NCBI GenBank assembly: GCA_022829145.1
Contig: CM040744.1
Coordinates: 4,809,001 to 4,873,000 of the forward strand
Direction: 5' to 3'
Length of the DNA: 64,000 nucleotides
Origin: Albula goreensis
Lineage: Eukaryota > Chordata > Actinopteri > Albuliformes > Albulidae
In this document: positions 33,841-44,885 of the stretch, piece after piece
Layout: each line of letters opens with the position of its first letter
Numbering within the stretch: position 1 is the first letter of the stretch
The notes under the pieces: generated by a model
What the model was told of the DNA's origin: nothing
The model's input: only the letters and a program-made list of their open reading frames with translations
Database searches by the model: none
Translations under genes and position numbers: made by a program

Positions 33841-36800
33841 GGCAGTATCACTGAGGATGAGAGGTCCTGTAGGGGTCATGTGGGGGCAGGGTCACTGAGT
33901 ATGAGGGTCCCTGTGGGAGCCCTGTGGGGGCAGGGTCACTGAGATGAGGGGTCCCTGTGGGGGCCCTGTGGGGCAGGGTCACTGAGTATGAGGGTCCTGT
34001 GGGGGCCTTTGGAGGCAGGGTCACTGAGGATGAGGGGTCCTGTGGGGGCCCTGTGGGGCAGGGTCACTGAGTATGAGGGGGGCCCTGTAGGGAGCAGGGG
34101 GCATCACTGAGGATGAGGGGTCCTGTGGGGGCCTGTGGGGCAGGGTCACTGAGTATGAGGGGGCCTGTGGGGCCTTGTGGGGGCAGGGCACTGAGTATGA
34201 GGGGGTCCTCTGGGGCTCTTTGGGGGCAGGGGCACTGAGTATGAGGGGGCCCTGTGGGGCCCTGGGAGGCAGTATCACTGAGGATGAGGGGTCCTGTGGG
34301 GGCCCTGTGGGGGCAGGGTCACTGAGTATGAGGGGGTCCTGTAGGGCCCTGTAGGTGTAGCAGGGTCACTGAGTATGAGGGGGTCCTGTGTGGGCTCTTT
34401 GGAGGCAGGGGCACTGAGTATGAGGGGGCCCTGTGGGGGCAGTATCACTGAGGATGAGGGGGTCCTGTGGAGGCCATGTGGGGGCAGGGTCACTGAGGAT
34501 GAGGGGGTCCTGTGGGGGCCCTGTGGGGCAGGGTCACTGAGTATGAGGGGTCCTGTGGGGGCCCTGTGGGGGCAGGGTCACTGAGTATGAGGGGGTCCTG
34601 TGGGGGCCCTGTGGGGCAGGGGCACTGAGGATGAGGGGGTCCTGTGGGGGCCTCTGTGGGGCAGTATCACTGAGGATGAGGGGGTCCTGTGGGGGCCCTG
34701 TGGGGGCAGGGTCACTGAGGATGATGGGGTCCTGTGGGGCCACTGTGGGGGTCCTGTGGTATCACTGAGGATGAGGGGTCCTGTGGGGCCTTGTGGGGGC
34801 AGGGTCACTGAGTATGAGGGGTCCTGTGGGGGCCTGTGGGGCAGGTCACTGAGGATGAGGGGGTCCTGTGGGGGCCCTGTGGGGGGTCAGGAGGGTCACT
34901 GAGGATGAGGGTCCTGTGTGGCCTTGGGGCAGGGGCACTGAGTATGAGGGGGCCCTGTGGGGGTGGGGGCAGTATCACTGAGGATGAGGGGGTCCTGTGG
35001 GGCCTGTGTGGGGGCAGGGTCACTGAGTATGAGGGGGTCCTGTGGGGCCCTGTGGGGCAAGGTCACTGAGGATGAGGGGGGGGGTCCTGTGGGGCCCTGT
35101 GGGGGCAGGGCACTGAGTATGAGGGGTCCTGTGGGGGCCTTGTGGGGGCAGGGTATCACTGAGGATGTGGGGTCCTGTGGGGGCCCTGTGGGGGCAGTTA
35201 CTGAGTATGAGGGGTCCTGTGGGGGCCCCTGGGGCAGGGTATCACTGAGGATGAGGGGTCCTGTGGGGCCCTGTGGGGGCAGGGTCACTGAGTATGAGGG
35301 TCCTGTGGGGCCCTGGGGGCAGTATCACTGAGTATGAGGGGGTCCTGTGGGGGCCCTGTGGGGGCAGTATCACTGAGGATGAGGGGGTCCTGTGGGGGGC
35401 CCTGTGGGGGCAGTATCACTGAGGATGAGGGGGTCCTGTGGGGGCCCTGTGGGGGCAGGGCACTGAGGATGAGGGGGTTCTGTGGGGCCCTGTGGGGGCA
35501 GGGTCACTGAGTATGAGGGGGTCCTGTGGGGCCTTTGGGCAGGGTCACTGAGGATGAGGGGTCCTGTGGGGCCTGTGGGGGCAGGGTCACTGAGTATGAG
35601 GGTCCTGTGGAGCCCTGTAGGGGCAGGGTCACTGAGTGGGGGGGTCCCTGGGGGAGCCCTGGGGGCAGGGTCACTGAGTATGAGGGGTCCTGTGGGGGCC
35701 CTGTGGGGCAGTATCACTGAGGATGAGGGGGTCCTGTGGGGGCCCTGTGGGGCAGGGCACTGAGTATGAGGGGGTCCTGTGGGGGGGGCAGTATCACTGA
35801 GGATGAGGGGTCCTGTGGGGCCCTGTGGGGCAGGGTCACTGAGTATGAGGGTCCTGTGGGGGCCCTGTGGGGGCAGGCAGGGTCACTGAGTATGAGGGGT
35901 CCTGTGGGGGCCTGTGGGGACAGGGTATCACTGAGGATGAGGGGGTCCTGTGGGGCCCTGTGGGGCAGTATCACTGAGGATGAGGGGGTCCCTGGGATCT
36001 TTGGAGGCAGGGGCACTGAGTATGAGGGTCCTGTGGGGGCCCTGTGGGGGCAGTATCACTGAGGTGATGAGGGTCCTGTAGGGGCCCTGTGGGGCAGGGC
36101 ACTGAGTATGAGGGGTCCTGTGGGGGCCATGTGGGGCAGGGTCACTGAGTATGAGGGGGTCCTGTGGGGGCCTTGTGGGAGGCAGGGTCACTGAGTATGA
36201 GGGTCCTGTGGGGCCCTGTGGGGGCAGGGTCACTGAGGATGAGGGTCCTGTGGGGGAGCCCTGTGGGGGCAGGGTCACTGAGCATGAGGGGGTCCTGGGG
36301 CCCTGTGGGGGCAGGGTCACTGAGGATGAGGGGGTCCTGTAGGGCCCTTGGAGGCAGGGGCACTGAGTATGAGGGTCCTCTGTGGCCCTGGGCTCTTTGG
36401 ATGAGGGGCACTGGAGCCCTGAGGGGGCCCTGTGGGGGCAGGGTCACTGAGTATGAGGGGGTCCTGTGGGGCCCGGTGGAGGCAGGGTCACTGAGTATGA
36501 GGGGGTCCTGTGGGGGCCCTGTAGGGGCAGGGTCACTGAGGATGAGGGGGTCCTGTGGGGGCCCTGTGGGGGCCAGGGCACTGAGTATGAGGGGGCCCTG
36601 TGGGGGCCTGTGGGGGCAGTATCACTGAGATGAGGTGGCCCCCTGTGGGGCAGGGTTCACTGAGTATGAGGGGTCCTGTGGGGGCCCTGTTCACTGAGGG
36701 GGTCCTGTGGGGGCCCTGTGGGGGCAGGGTCACTGAGGATGAGGGGGTCCTGTGGGGGCCCTGTGGGGCAGGGTCACTGAGTTTGAGGGGTCCTGTGGGG

Positions 36801-36899
36801 CCCTGTGGGGCAGGGCACTGAGGATGAGGGGGCCCTGTGGGGGCCCTTTTGGGGAAGGGCACTGAGTATGAGGGTCCTGTGGGGGCCCTGTGGGGGCAG
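33841..36899 (+). repeat. Low-diversity, indel-rich repeat stretch
   Basis: Here I see few diagnostic variants: mostly plain GTATGAGGG and GGATGAGGG units with frequent deletions in G-runs and several broken units, for example CTTTGGATGAGGGGCACTGG near 36,400. It does not align clearly with any superblock. It could be a recently homogenised part or a poorly resolved part of the assembly. Confidence 0.7.
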
Positions 36900-38950
36900 T
36901 ATCACTGAGTATGAGGGGGTCCTGTAGGGGCCCTGTGGGGGCAGGGGCACTGAGTATGAGGGGGTCCTGTGGGGGCCATGTGGGGGCAGGGTCACTGAGT
37001 ATGGGGTGCCCTGTGGGGGCCCTGTGGGGGCAGGGTCACTGAGTATGAGGGGTCCTGTGGGGGCCCTGTGGGGGCAGTATCACTGAGGGTGAGGGGGTCC
37101 TGTAGGGGCCCTGTGGGGGCAGGGGCATTGAGTATGACGGGGTCCTGTGGGGGCCATGTGGGGGAAGGGTCAGTGAGTATGTGGGGGTCTTGTGGGGGTC
37201 TTGTGGGGTCAGGGGCACTGAGGATGAGGGGGTCCTCTGTGGGCTCTTTGGAGGCAGGGGCACTGAGTATGAGGGGGCCCTGTGGGGGGCAGTATCTCTG
37301 AGGATGAGGGGGTCCTGTGGGGGCCCGGTGGAGGCAGGGTCACTGAGTTTGAGGGGGTCCTGTGGGGGCCCAGTAGGGGCAAGGTCACTGAGGATGAGGG
37401 GGTCCTGTGGGGGCAGGGCCACTCAGTATGAGGGGGTCCTGTGGGGGCCTGTGGGGGCAGTATCACTGAGGATGAGATGGCCCTGTGGGGGCCTTGTGGG
37501 GGCAGGGTTACTGAGTATGAGGGTGTCCTGTGGGGGCCCTGTAGGTGTAGGGTCACTGAGTATGAGGGGGTCTTGTGTGAGCTCTTTGGAGGCAGGGGCA
37601 CTGAGTATGAGGGGGCCCTGTGGGGGGTCAGATTCACTGATGATGAGGGGTCCTGTGGGGCCATGTGGGGCAGGGTCACTGAGGATGAGGGGGTCCTGTG
37701 GGGGCCCTCTGGGGGCAGTATCACTGAGGATGAGGGGGTCCTGTGGGGGCCCTGTGGGGGCAGGGGCAATGAGTATGACGGGGTCCTGTGGGGGCCTTGT
37801 GGGGGCAGGATCACTGAGGATGAAGTGGCCCTGTGGGGCTTTTGGGGCATGGTTACTGAGTATGAGGGGGTCCTGTGGGGGCCCTGTGGGGCAGTGGCAC
37901 TGAGATGAGTCCCTGTGGGTCCTGTGGGGGCCTTTGGGGGCAGTATCACTTTGGATCAAGCGTCCTGTGGGGGCCTGTGGGGCAGTATCACTGAGGATGA
38001 GTGGTTCCTGTGGGGCCCTGTGGGGCAGTATCACTGAGGATGAGGTGGCCCTGTGGGGGCCTTGTGGGGGCAGGGTTACTGAGTATGAGGGGGTCCTGTG
38101 GGGGCCCTGTGGGGGCAGGGGAACAGAGTATGACGGGGTCCTCTGGGGGCCTTGTGGGGGCAGTATCACTGAGTTTGAGGGGGTCCTGTGGAGGCCATGT
38201 GGGGGCAGTATCACTGAGGATGAGGTGGCCCTGTGGGGCCTTGTGGGGGCAGGGTTACTGAGTATGAGGGTGTCCTGTGGGGGCCCTGTGGGGGCAGTAT
38301 CACTGAGGGTGAGGGGGTCCTGTAGGGGCCCTGTGGGGGCAGGGGCACTGAGTATGAGGGGGTCCTGTGGGGGCCATGTGGGGGCAGGGTCACTGAGTAT
38401 GTGGGGGTCCTGTGGGGGGCCTTGTGGGGCAGGGTAACTGAGTATGAAGGGGTCCTGTGGGGGCCCTGTGGGGCAGTATCACTGAGGATGAGGGGATCCT
38501 GTGGGGTCCCTGTGGGGGCAGGGTCACTGAGTATGAGGGGGTCCTGTGGGGGCCCTGTGGGGGCAGTGTCACTGAGGATGAGGGGGTCCTGTGGGGGCCC
38601 TGTGGGGGCAGGGGCACTGAGTATGAGGGGGCTTTGGGGGCCCTGTGGTGGCAGAGTCACTGAGCATGAGGAGGTCCTGTGGGGGCCCGGTGGAGGCCGG
38701 GTCACTGAGTATGAGGGGGCCCTGTGGGAGCCCTGTGGGGGCAGGGGAACTGAGTATGAGGGGTTCCTGTGGGGGCCTTGTGGGGGCAGTATCACTGAGA
38801 ATGAGGTGCCCCTTTGGGGGCCTTTTGGGGGCAGTGTTACTGAGTATGAGGGGGTTCTCTGGGGGCCCTGTGGGGACAGGTCACTGAGTATGAGGAGTCC
38901 CTGTAGGAGCCCTGTAGGTGTAGGGGCACTGAGTATGAGGGGGCCCTGTG
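36900..38950 (+). repeat. Superblock S2, copy 2
   Basis: GGGGGAAGGGTCAGTGAG is at 37160, the CAGATTCACTGA landmark at 37629 and GGAACAGAGTATGACGGG at 38120. The offset from copy 1 is 19,947, 19,938 and then 19,593 bp, so about 346 bp (roughly eight units) is missing here between the second and third landmarks. The module E marker GGCATGGGCAC is part of what is missing. A CACTTTGGATCAAGCG unit (about 37,946) replaces it. Confidence 0.82.
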
Positions 38951-39529
38951 GGGGCAGTGTCACTGAGTATAAGGGGCCCTGTGGGGCCTTGTGGGGGCAG
39001 GGTCACTGAATATCAGGGGGTTCCGTAGGGGCCCAGTGGAGGCAGGGTCACTGAGTTTTAGGGGGTCCTGTGGGGGCCCTCTGGGGGCAGTGTCACTGAG
39101 GAAGAGGGGGTCCTGTGGGGGCCCTGTGGGGGCAGGGGCACTGAGTATGACGGGGTCCTGTGGGGGCCTTGTGGGGGCAGGATCACTGAGGATGAAGTGG
39201 CCCTGTGGGGGCCTTTTGGGGGCAGGGTTACTGAGTATGAGGGGGTCCTGTGGGGGCCCTGTGGGGGCAGGGGCACTGAGTATGAGTGGGTCCTGTGGGG
39301 GCCTTTTGGGGGCAGTATCACTTTGGATCAGGGTCCTGGGGGCCATGTGGGGGCAGTATCACTGAGGAGGAGTGGTTCCTGTGGGGGCCCTGTGGGGGCA
39401 GGGTCACTGAGTATGAGGGGGTCCTGTGGGGGACTTGTGGGGGCAGTATCATTGAGGTTCAGGGCGTCATGTGGGGGCCATGTGGAGGCAGTATCACTGA
39501 GGATGAGGTGGCCCTGTGGGGGCCTTGTG
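38951..39529 (+). repeat. Module F and module C, well-kept copy
   Basis: GAGTATAAGGGG, GAATATCAGGGGG (39011), GAGTTTTAGGGGG, GAGGAAGAGGGGG, GATGAAGTGGCCC, CACTTTGGATCAGG (about 39318), GAGGAGTGGTTCC and GAGGTTCAGGGCGTC (39458) follow in order. The same order is found at 47,450-47,930, with offsets of 8,451 falling slowly to 8,420 at the next landmark, GGGTTCAG (39574). Confidence 0.83.
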
Positions 39530-40560
39530 GGGGCAGTGTTGCTGAGTATGAGGGGGTCCTGTGGGGGCCCTGTGGGTTCAGTATCACGGAGGATGAGGGG
39601 GTCCTTTAGGGGCCCTGTGGGGGCAGGGGCACTGAGTATGAGGGGGTCCTGTGGAGGCAGGGTCATTGAGTATGAGGGGGTCCTGTGGGGGCACTGTGGG
39701 GACAGGGTCACTGAGTATGTGGGGGTCCTGTGGGGGCCCTGTGGGGGCAGGGTCAGTGAGGATGAGGGGTCCTGTGGGATCTTTGGAGCAAGGGGCACTG
39801 AGTTTGAGGGGCCCTGTGGGGCCCTAGGGGGGCAGTATCACTGAGGATGACGGGGTCCTGTAGGGGTCATGTGGGGGCAGGGTCACTGAGTATGAGGGGT
39901 CCCTGTGGGAGCCCTGTAGGGGCAGGGTCACTGAGCATGAGGGGTCCCTGTGGGAGCCCTGTAGGGGCAGGGTCACTGAGTATGAGGGGGTCCTGTGGGG
40001 GCTCTTTGGAGGCAGGGGCACTGAGGATGAGGGGGTCCTGTGTGGGCTCTTTGGAGCAAGGGGCATTGAGTATGAGGGGGCCCTGTGGGGGAGCAGTATC
40101 AATGAGGATGAGGAGGTCCTCTGGGGGCCCTGTGGGGGCAGGGTCACTGAGTATGAGGGGTCCCTGTGGGAGCCCTGTAGGTTTAGGGTCACTGAGTATG
40201 AGGGGGTCCTCTCTGGGCTCTTTGGAGGCAGGGGCACTGAGTTTGAGGGGGCCCTGTGGGGGCAGTATCAATGAGGATGAGGGGGTTCTGTGGGGGCCCT
40301 GTGGGGACAGGGTCACTGAGTATGAGGGGTCCCTGTAGGAGCCCTGTAGGTGTAGGGTCACTGAGTATGAGGGGGTCCTGTGTGGGCTCTTTGGAGGCAG
40401 GGGCACTGAGTATGAGGGGGCCCTTTGGGGGGGCAGTATCACTGAGGATGAGGGGGTCATGTGGAGGCCATGTGGGGGCAGGGTCACTGAGGATGAGGGG
40501 GTCCTGTGGGGGCCCTCTGGGGCAGTATCATTGAGGATGAGGGGGTCCTGTGGCGGCCTT
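39530..40560 (+). repeat. Superblock S3, copy 2 (shortened)
   Basis: GTTGCTGAG, GGGTTCAG (39574), GACGGGGTCC (39849), GTAGGTTTAGGG (40180) and GGCCCTTTGGGGGG (about 40425) match copy 1. The TTGGAGCATTG segment and three later units of copy 1 are absent, so the offset falls from 14,658 to 14,169 to 14,035. Confidence 0.8.
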
Positions 40561-40869
40561 GTGGGGGCAGGGTTACTGAGTATGAGGGGTCCTGTGGGGG
40601 CCATGTGGGGGATGGGTCACTGAGTTTGAGGGGGTCCTGTGGGGGCCCTATAGGGCAGGGTCACTGAGGATGAGGGGGTCCTGTGGGGGCCCTGTGGGGG
40701 CAGGGCCACTGAGTATGAGGGGTCCTGTGGGGGCCTTGTGGGGGCAGTATCACTGAGGATGAGGTGGCCCTGTGGGGCCTTGTGGGGCAGGGTTACTGAG
40801 TATGAGGGGTTCCTGTGGGGGCCCTGTGGGTGCAGCATCACTAAGAATGAGGGGGTCCTGTGGGGGCCC
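40561..40869 (+). repeat. Ordinary repeat units
   Basis: Units include GGGGGATGGGTCAC (about 40,610) and CCCTATAGGGCAG (about 40,650), then GGTGCAGCATCACTAAG (about 40,830). They join superblock S3 to module A. Nothing unique was seen. Confidence 0.7.
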
Positions 40870-41190
40870 TGTGGGGGCAGGGGCACTGAGTTTGAGGGTG
40901 CCCTGTGGGAGCCCTCTGGGGGCAGGGTAACTGAGTATGAGGGGTCCCTGTGGGGTCCCTGTGGGGGCAGGGTCACTGAATATGAGGGGGTCCTGTAGGG
41001 GCCCGGTGGAGGCAGGGTCACTGAGTATGAGGGGGCCCTGTAGGGGCCCTGTGGGTTCAGTGTCACTGAGGATGAGGGGGTCCTGTGGGGGTCCTGTGGG
41101 GGCCCTGTGGGGCCAGGGGCACTGAGTATGAGGGGGTCCTGTGGGGGCCCTGTGGGGGCAGTATCACTTAGGATGAGGGGGTCCTGTGGA
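40870..41190 (+). repeat. Module A, partial copy
   Basis: The copy starts at GAGTTTGAGGGTGCC, lacking the TCGTGTGG and GGGCTCC units. It continues through GGGTAACTGAG, CACTGAATATGAGG (about 40,975), CCCGGTGGAGGCAG, GTTCAGTGTCAC and CACTTAGGATGAGG. The GTTCAG linker is borrowed from module C, which suggests exchange between modules. Confidence 0.8.
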
Positions 41191-44100
41191 GGCCATGTAG
41201 GGGCAGTATCACTGAGTATGAGGGGGTCGTGTGGGGGCCCTGCGGGGACAGTGTCACTGAGTATGTGGGGTCCCTTTGGGAACAATGTAGGTGTAGGGTC
41301 ACTGAGTATGAGGGGGTCCTGTGTGGGCTCTCTGGAGGCAGGGGCACTGAGTATGAGGGGTCCTGGGGGCCCTGTGGGGGCAGTATCACTGAGGATGAGG
41401 GGGTCCTGTGGGGGCCATGTGGGGCAGGGTCACTGAGGATGAGGGGTCCTCTGGGGGGCCCTGTGGGGGCAGGTGCACTGAGTATGAGGGGTCCCTGTAG
41501 GAGCCCTGTAGGTGTAGGGTCACTGAGTATGAGGGGGTCCTCTGTGGGCTCTTTGGAGGCAGGGGCACTGAGTATGAGGGGGCCCTTTGGGGGGGCAGTA
41601 TCACTGAGGATGAGGGGGTCCTGTGGAGGCCATGTGGGGGCAGGGTCACTGAGGATGAGGGGGTCCTGTGGGAGCCCTCTGGGGGCAGTATCACCGAGGA
41701 TGAGGGGGTCCTGTGGGGGCCCTGTGGGGGCAGGGGCACAAAGTATGAGGAGGTCCTGTGGGGGCCCTGTGGGGGAAGGTTAACAGAGGATGAGGGGGTC
41801 CTGTGGGGCCCTCTGTCAAAGCAGTATCACTGAGGATGAGGTGGCCCTGTGGGGGCCTTGTGGGGCAGGGTATCACTGAGTGATGAGGGGTCCTGTGGGG
41901 GCCCTCTGGGGACAGTATCACTGAGGATGAGGGGGTCCTGTGGGGGCCCTTGGGAGGCAGGGGCACAGAGTATGAGGGGGTCCTGTGGGGGCCCTCTGGG
42001 GGCAGTATCACTGAGGATGAGGTGGCCCTGTGGGGGCCTTGTGGGGGCAGGGTTACTGAGTATGAGGGGGTCCTGTGGGGGCCCGGTGGAGGCAGGGTCA
42101 CTGAGGATGAGGGGGTCCTGTGGGGGCCATGTGGGGGCAGGGTCACTGAGGATGAGGGGTCCTGTGGGGGCCCAGTGGGGGCAGGGTCACTGAGTATGAG
42201 GGGTCCTGTGGGGGCCTTGTGAGGGCAGTATCACTGAGGATGAGGTGGCCTGTGGGGGCCTTGTGGGGGCAGGGTAACTGAGTATGAGGGGGTCCTGTGG
42301 GGGCCCTCTGGGGGCAGTATCACTGAGGATGAGGGGTCCTGTGGGGGCCCTGTGAGGGCAGGGGCACAGAGTATGAGGGGTCCTGTGGGGGCCCTGTGGG
42401 GGCAGGGTCACTGAGTATGAGGGGTCCTGTGGGGTCTTTGGAGCAAGGGGCATTGAGTATGAGGGGGCCCTGTGGGGGCCCTGTGGGGGGGCAGTATCAA
42501 TGAGGATGAGGGGGTTCTGTGGGGGCCCTGTGGGGACAGGGTCACTGAGTATGAGGGGTCCCTGTAGGAGCCCTGTAGGGCCTTGTAGGGTCACTGAGTA
42601 TGAGGGGTCATGTGTGGGCTCTTTGGAGGCAGGGGCACTGAGTATGAGGGGCCCCTGGGGCCCTGTGGGGGCAGTATCACTGAGGATGAGGGGGTCCTGT
42701 AGGGGGCCATGGGGGCAGGGTCATTGAGGATGAGGGGGTCCTGTGGGGCCCTCTGGGGGCAGGGTATCACTGAGGATGAGGGGGTCCTGTGGGGGGCCCT
42801 GTGGGGGCAGGGGCACTGAGTATGAGGGGGTCCTGTGGGGGCCTGTGGGGCAGTATCACTGAGGATGAGGGGGTCCTGTGGGGGCCCTGTAGGGCAGGGT
42901 CACTGAGGATGAGGGGTCCTGTGGGGGCCTTTGGAGGCAGGGGCACTGAGGATGAGGGGGCCCTGTGGGGCCCTCTGGGGGCAGGGTAACTGAGTATGAG
43001 GGGGTCCTGTGGGGCCCTGTGGGGGCAGGGTCACTGAGTATGAGGGGGTCCTGTGTGGGCTCTTTATAGGCAGGGGCACTGAGGATGAGGGGGTCCTCTG
43101 TGGGCTCTTTGGGGGCAGGGGCACTGAGTATGAGGGGGCCCTGTGGGGGCAGTATCACTGAGGATGAGGGGTCCTGTGGGGGCCCGGTGGGGGCAGGGTC
43201 ACTGAGTTTGAGGGGGTCCTGTGGGGCCCTGTGGGGGCAGGGCACTGAGTATGAGGGGGCCCTGTGGGGGCCCTGTGGGGGCAGATCACTGAGGATGAGG
43301 GGGTCCTGTGGGGGCCCTGTGTGGGGCAGGGGCACTGAGTATGAGGGGGTCCTGTGGGGGTCTTGGGGGGGGTACCACTGAGGATGAGGGGGCCCTGTGT
43401 GGCTCTTGGGGGCAGGGCACTGAGTATGAGGGGCCCTGTGGGGCCCTGGGGGCAGTATCACTGAGGATGAGGGGTCCTCTAGGGGCCCTGTGGGGCAGGG
43501 TCACTGAGTATGAGGGGGCCTGTGGGGAGCCCTGTAGGTGCAGGGTCACTGAGTATGAGGGGGTCCTGTGTGGGCCTTTGGAGGCAGGGGCACTGAGTAT
43601 GAGGGGGCCCTGGTGGGGGCAGTATCACTGAGGATGAGGGGTCCTGTGGGGGCCTGTGGGGGCAGGGTCACTGAGTATGAGGGGTCCTGTGGGGGGGCAG
43701 TATCAATGAGTTACTGAGTTTCTAGGGGGTCCTGTGGGGGCCCTCTTGGGGCAGTTCACTGAGTATGAGGGGTCCTGTGGGGCCCTGTGGGTGCAGGGTC
43801 ACTGAGTATGAGGGGGCCCTGTGGGCTCCCTTTGGGGCAGGGCACTGAGTAAGAGGGTCCTGTGGGGCCCTGTGGGGGCAGTATCACTGAGGATGAGGGG
43901 GTCCTGTGGGGATCTTTGGAGCAAGGGGCACTGAGTTTGAGGGGGCCCTGTGGGGCCCTTAGGGGCAGTATCACTGAGGATGAGGGGTCCTTGGGGTCAT
44001 GTGGGGGCAGGGTCACTGAGTATGAGGGGTCCCCTGTGGGAGCCCTGTGGGGCAGGGTCACTGAGTATGAGGGGTCCTGTGCGGGCTCTTTGGAGGCAGG

Positions 44101-44504
44101 GGCACTGAGTGAGTTGAGGGGGGCCCTGTGGGGCCCTGTGGGGGCAGTATCAATGAGGATGAGGGGGTCCTGTGGGGCCCTGTGGGGACAGGGTCACTGA
44201 GTATGAGGGGCCCTGTAGGAGCCCTGCAGGTGTAGGGTCACTGAGTATGAGGGGTCCTCTGTGGGCTCTTTGGAGGCAGGGGCACTGAGTATGAGGGGGC
44301 CCTGGGGGCAGTATCACTGAGGATGAGGGGTCCTGTGGGGGCCATGTGGGGGCAGGGTCACTGAGGATGAGGGGGTCCTGTGGGGCCCTCTTTGGAGCAA
44401 GGGCAGTATCACTGAGGATGAGGGGTCCTGTGGGGCCCTGTGGGGCAGGGGCACTGAGTATGAGGGGGTCCTGTGGGGCCTTGTGGGGGCAGGGTATCAC
44501 TGAG
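41191..44504 (+). repeat. Mixed modules
   Basis: A module B start (TATGTGGGGTCCC with GGGAACAATG, about 41,260) and the GGCCCTTTGGGGGG unit (about 41,582) are followed by GGTTAACAGAGG (41778) and ordinary units. From about 43,860 to 44,400 a fragment like the middle of superblocks S1 and S3 recurs (GATCTTTGGAGCAAGG, CCCTTAGGGGCAG). G-run shortening rises towards the right. Confidence 0.72.
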
Positions 44505-44885
44505 GATGAGGGGGTCTGTGGGAGCCCTGTAGGGTCAGGGTCACTGAGGATGAGGGGGTCCTGTGTGGGCTCCTTGGAGGCAGGGGCACTGAGCATGAGG
44601 GTGCCCTGTGGGAGCCCTCTGGGGCAGGGTAACTGAGTATGAGGGGGTCCCTGTGAGGTCCCTGTGGGGGCAGGGTCAATGAATATGAGGGGGTCCTGTA
44701 GGGGCCCGGTGGAGGCAGGGTCACTGAGTATGAGGGGGCCCTGTAGGGGCCCTGTGGGGCAGTGTCACTGAGGATGAGGGGTCCTGTGGGGTCCTGTGGG
44801 GCCCTGTGGGGCCAGGGCACTGAGTATGAGGGGGTCCTGTGGAGCCCTGTGGGGGCAGTATCACTTAGGATAAGGGGGTCCTGTG
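44505..44885 (+). repeat. Module A, copy
   Basis: GTAGGGTCAGGG, GGGCTCCTTGGAGG, GGGTAACTGAG, AATGAATATGAGG (about 44,676), CCCGGTGGAGGCAG, CAGTGTCAC and CACTTAGGATAAGG follow in order. The GTCGTGTG opener is shortened to GTCTGTG. Confidence 0.8.
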
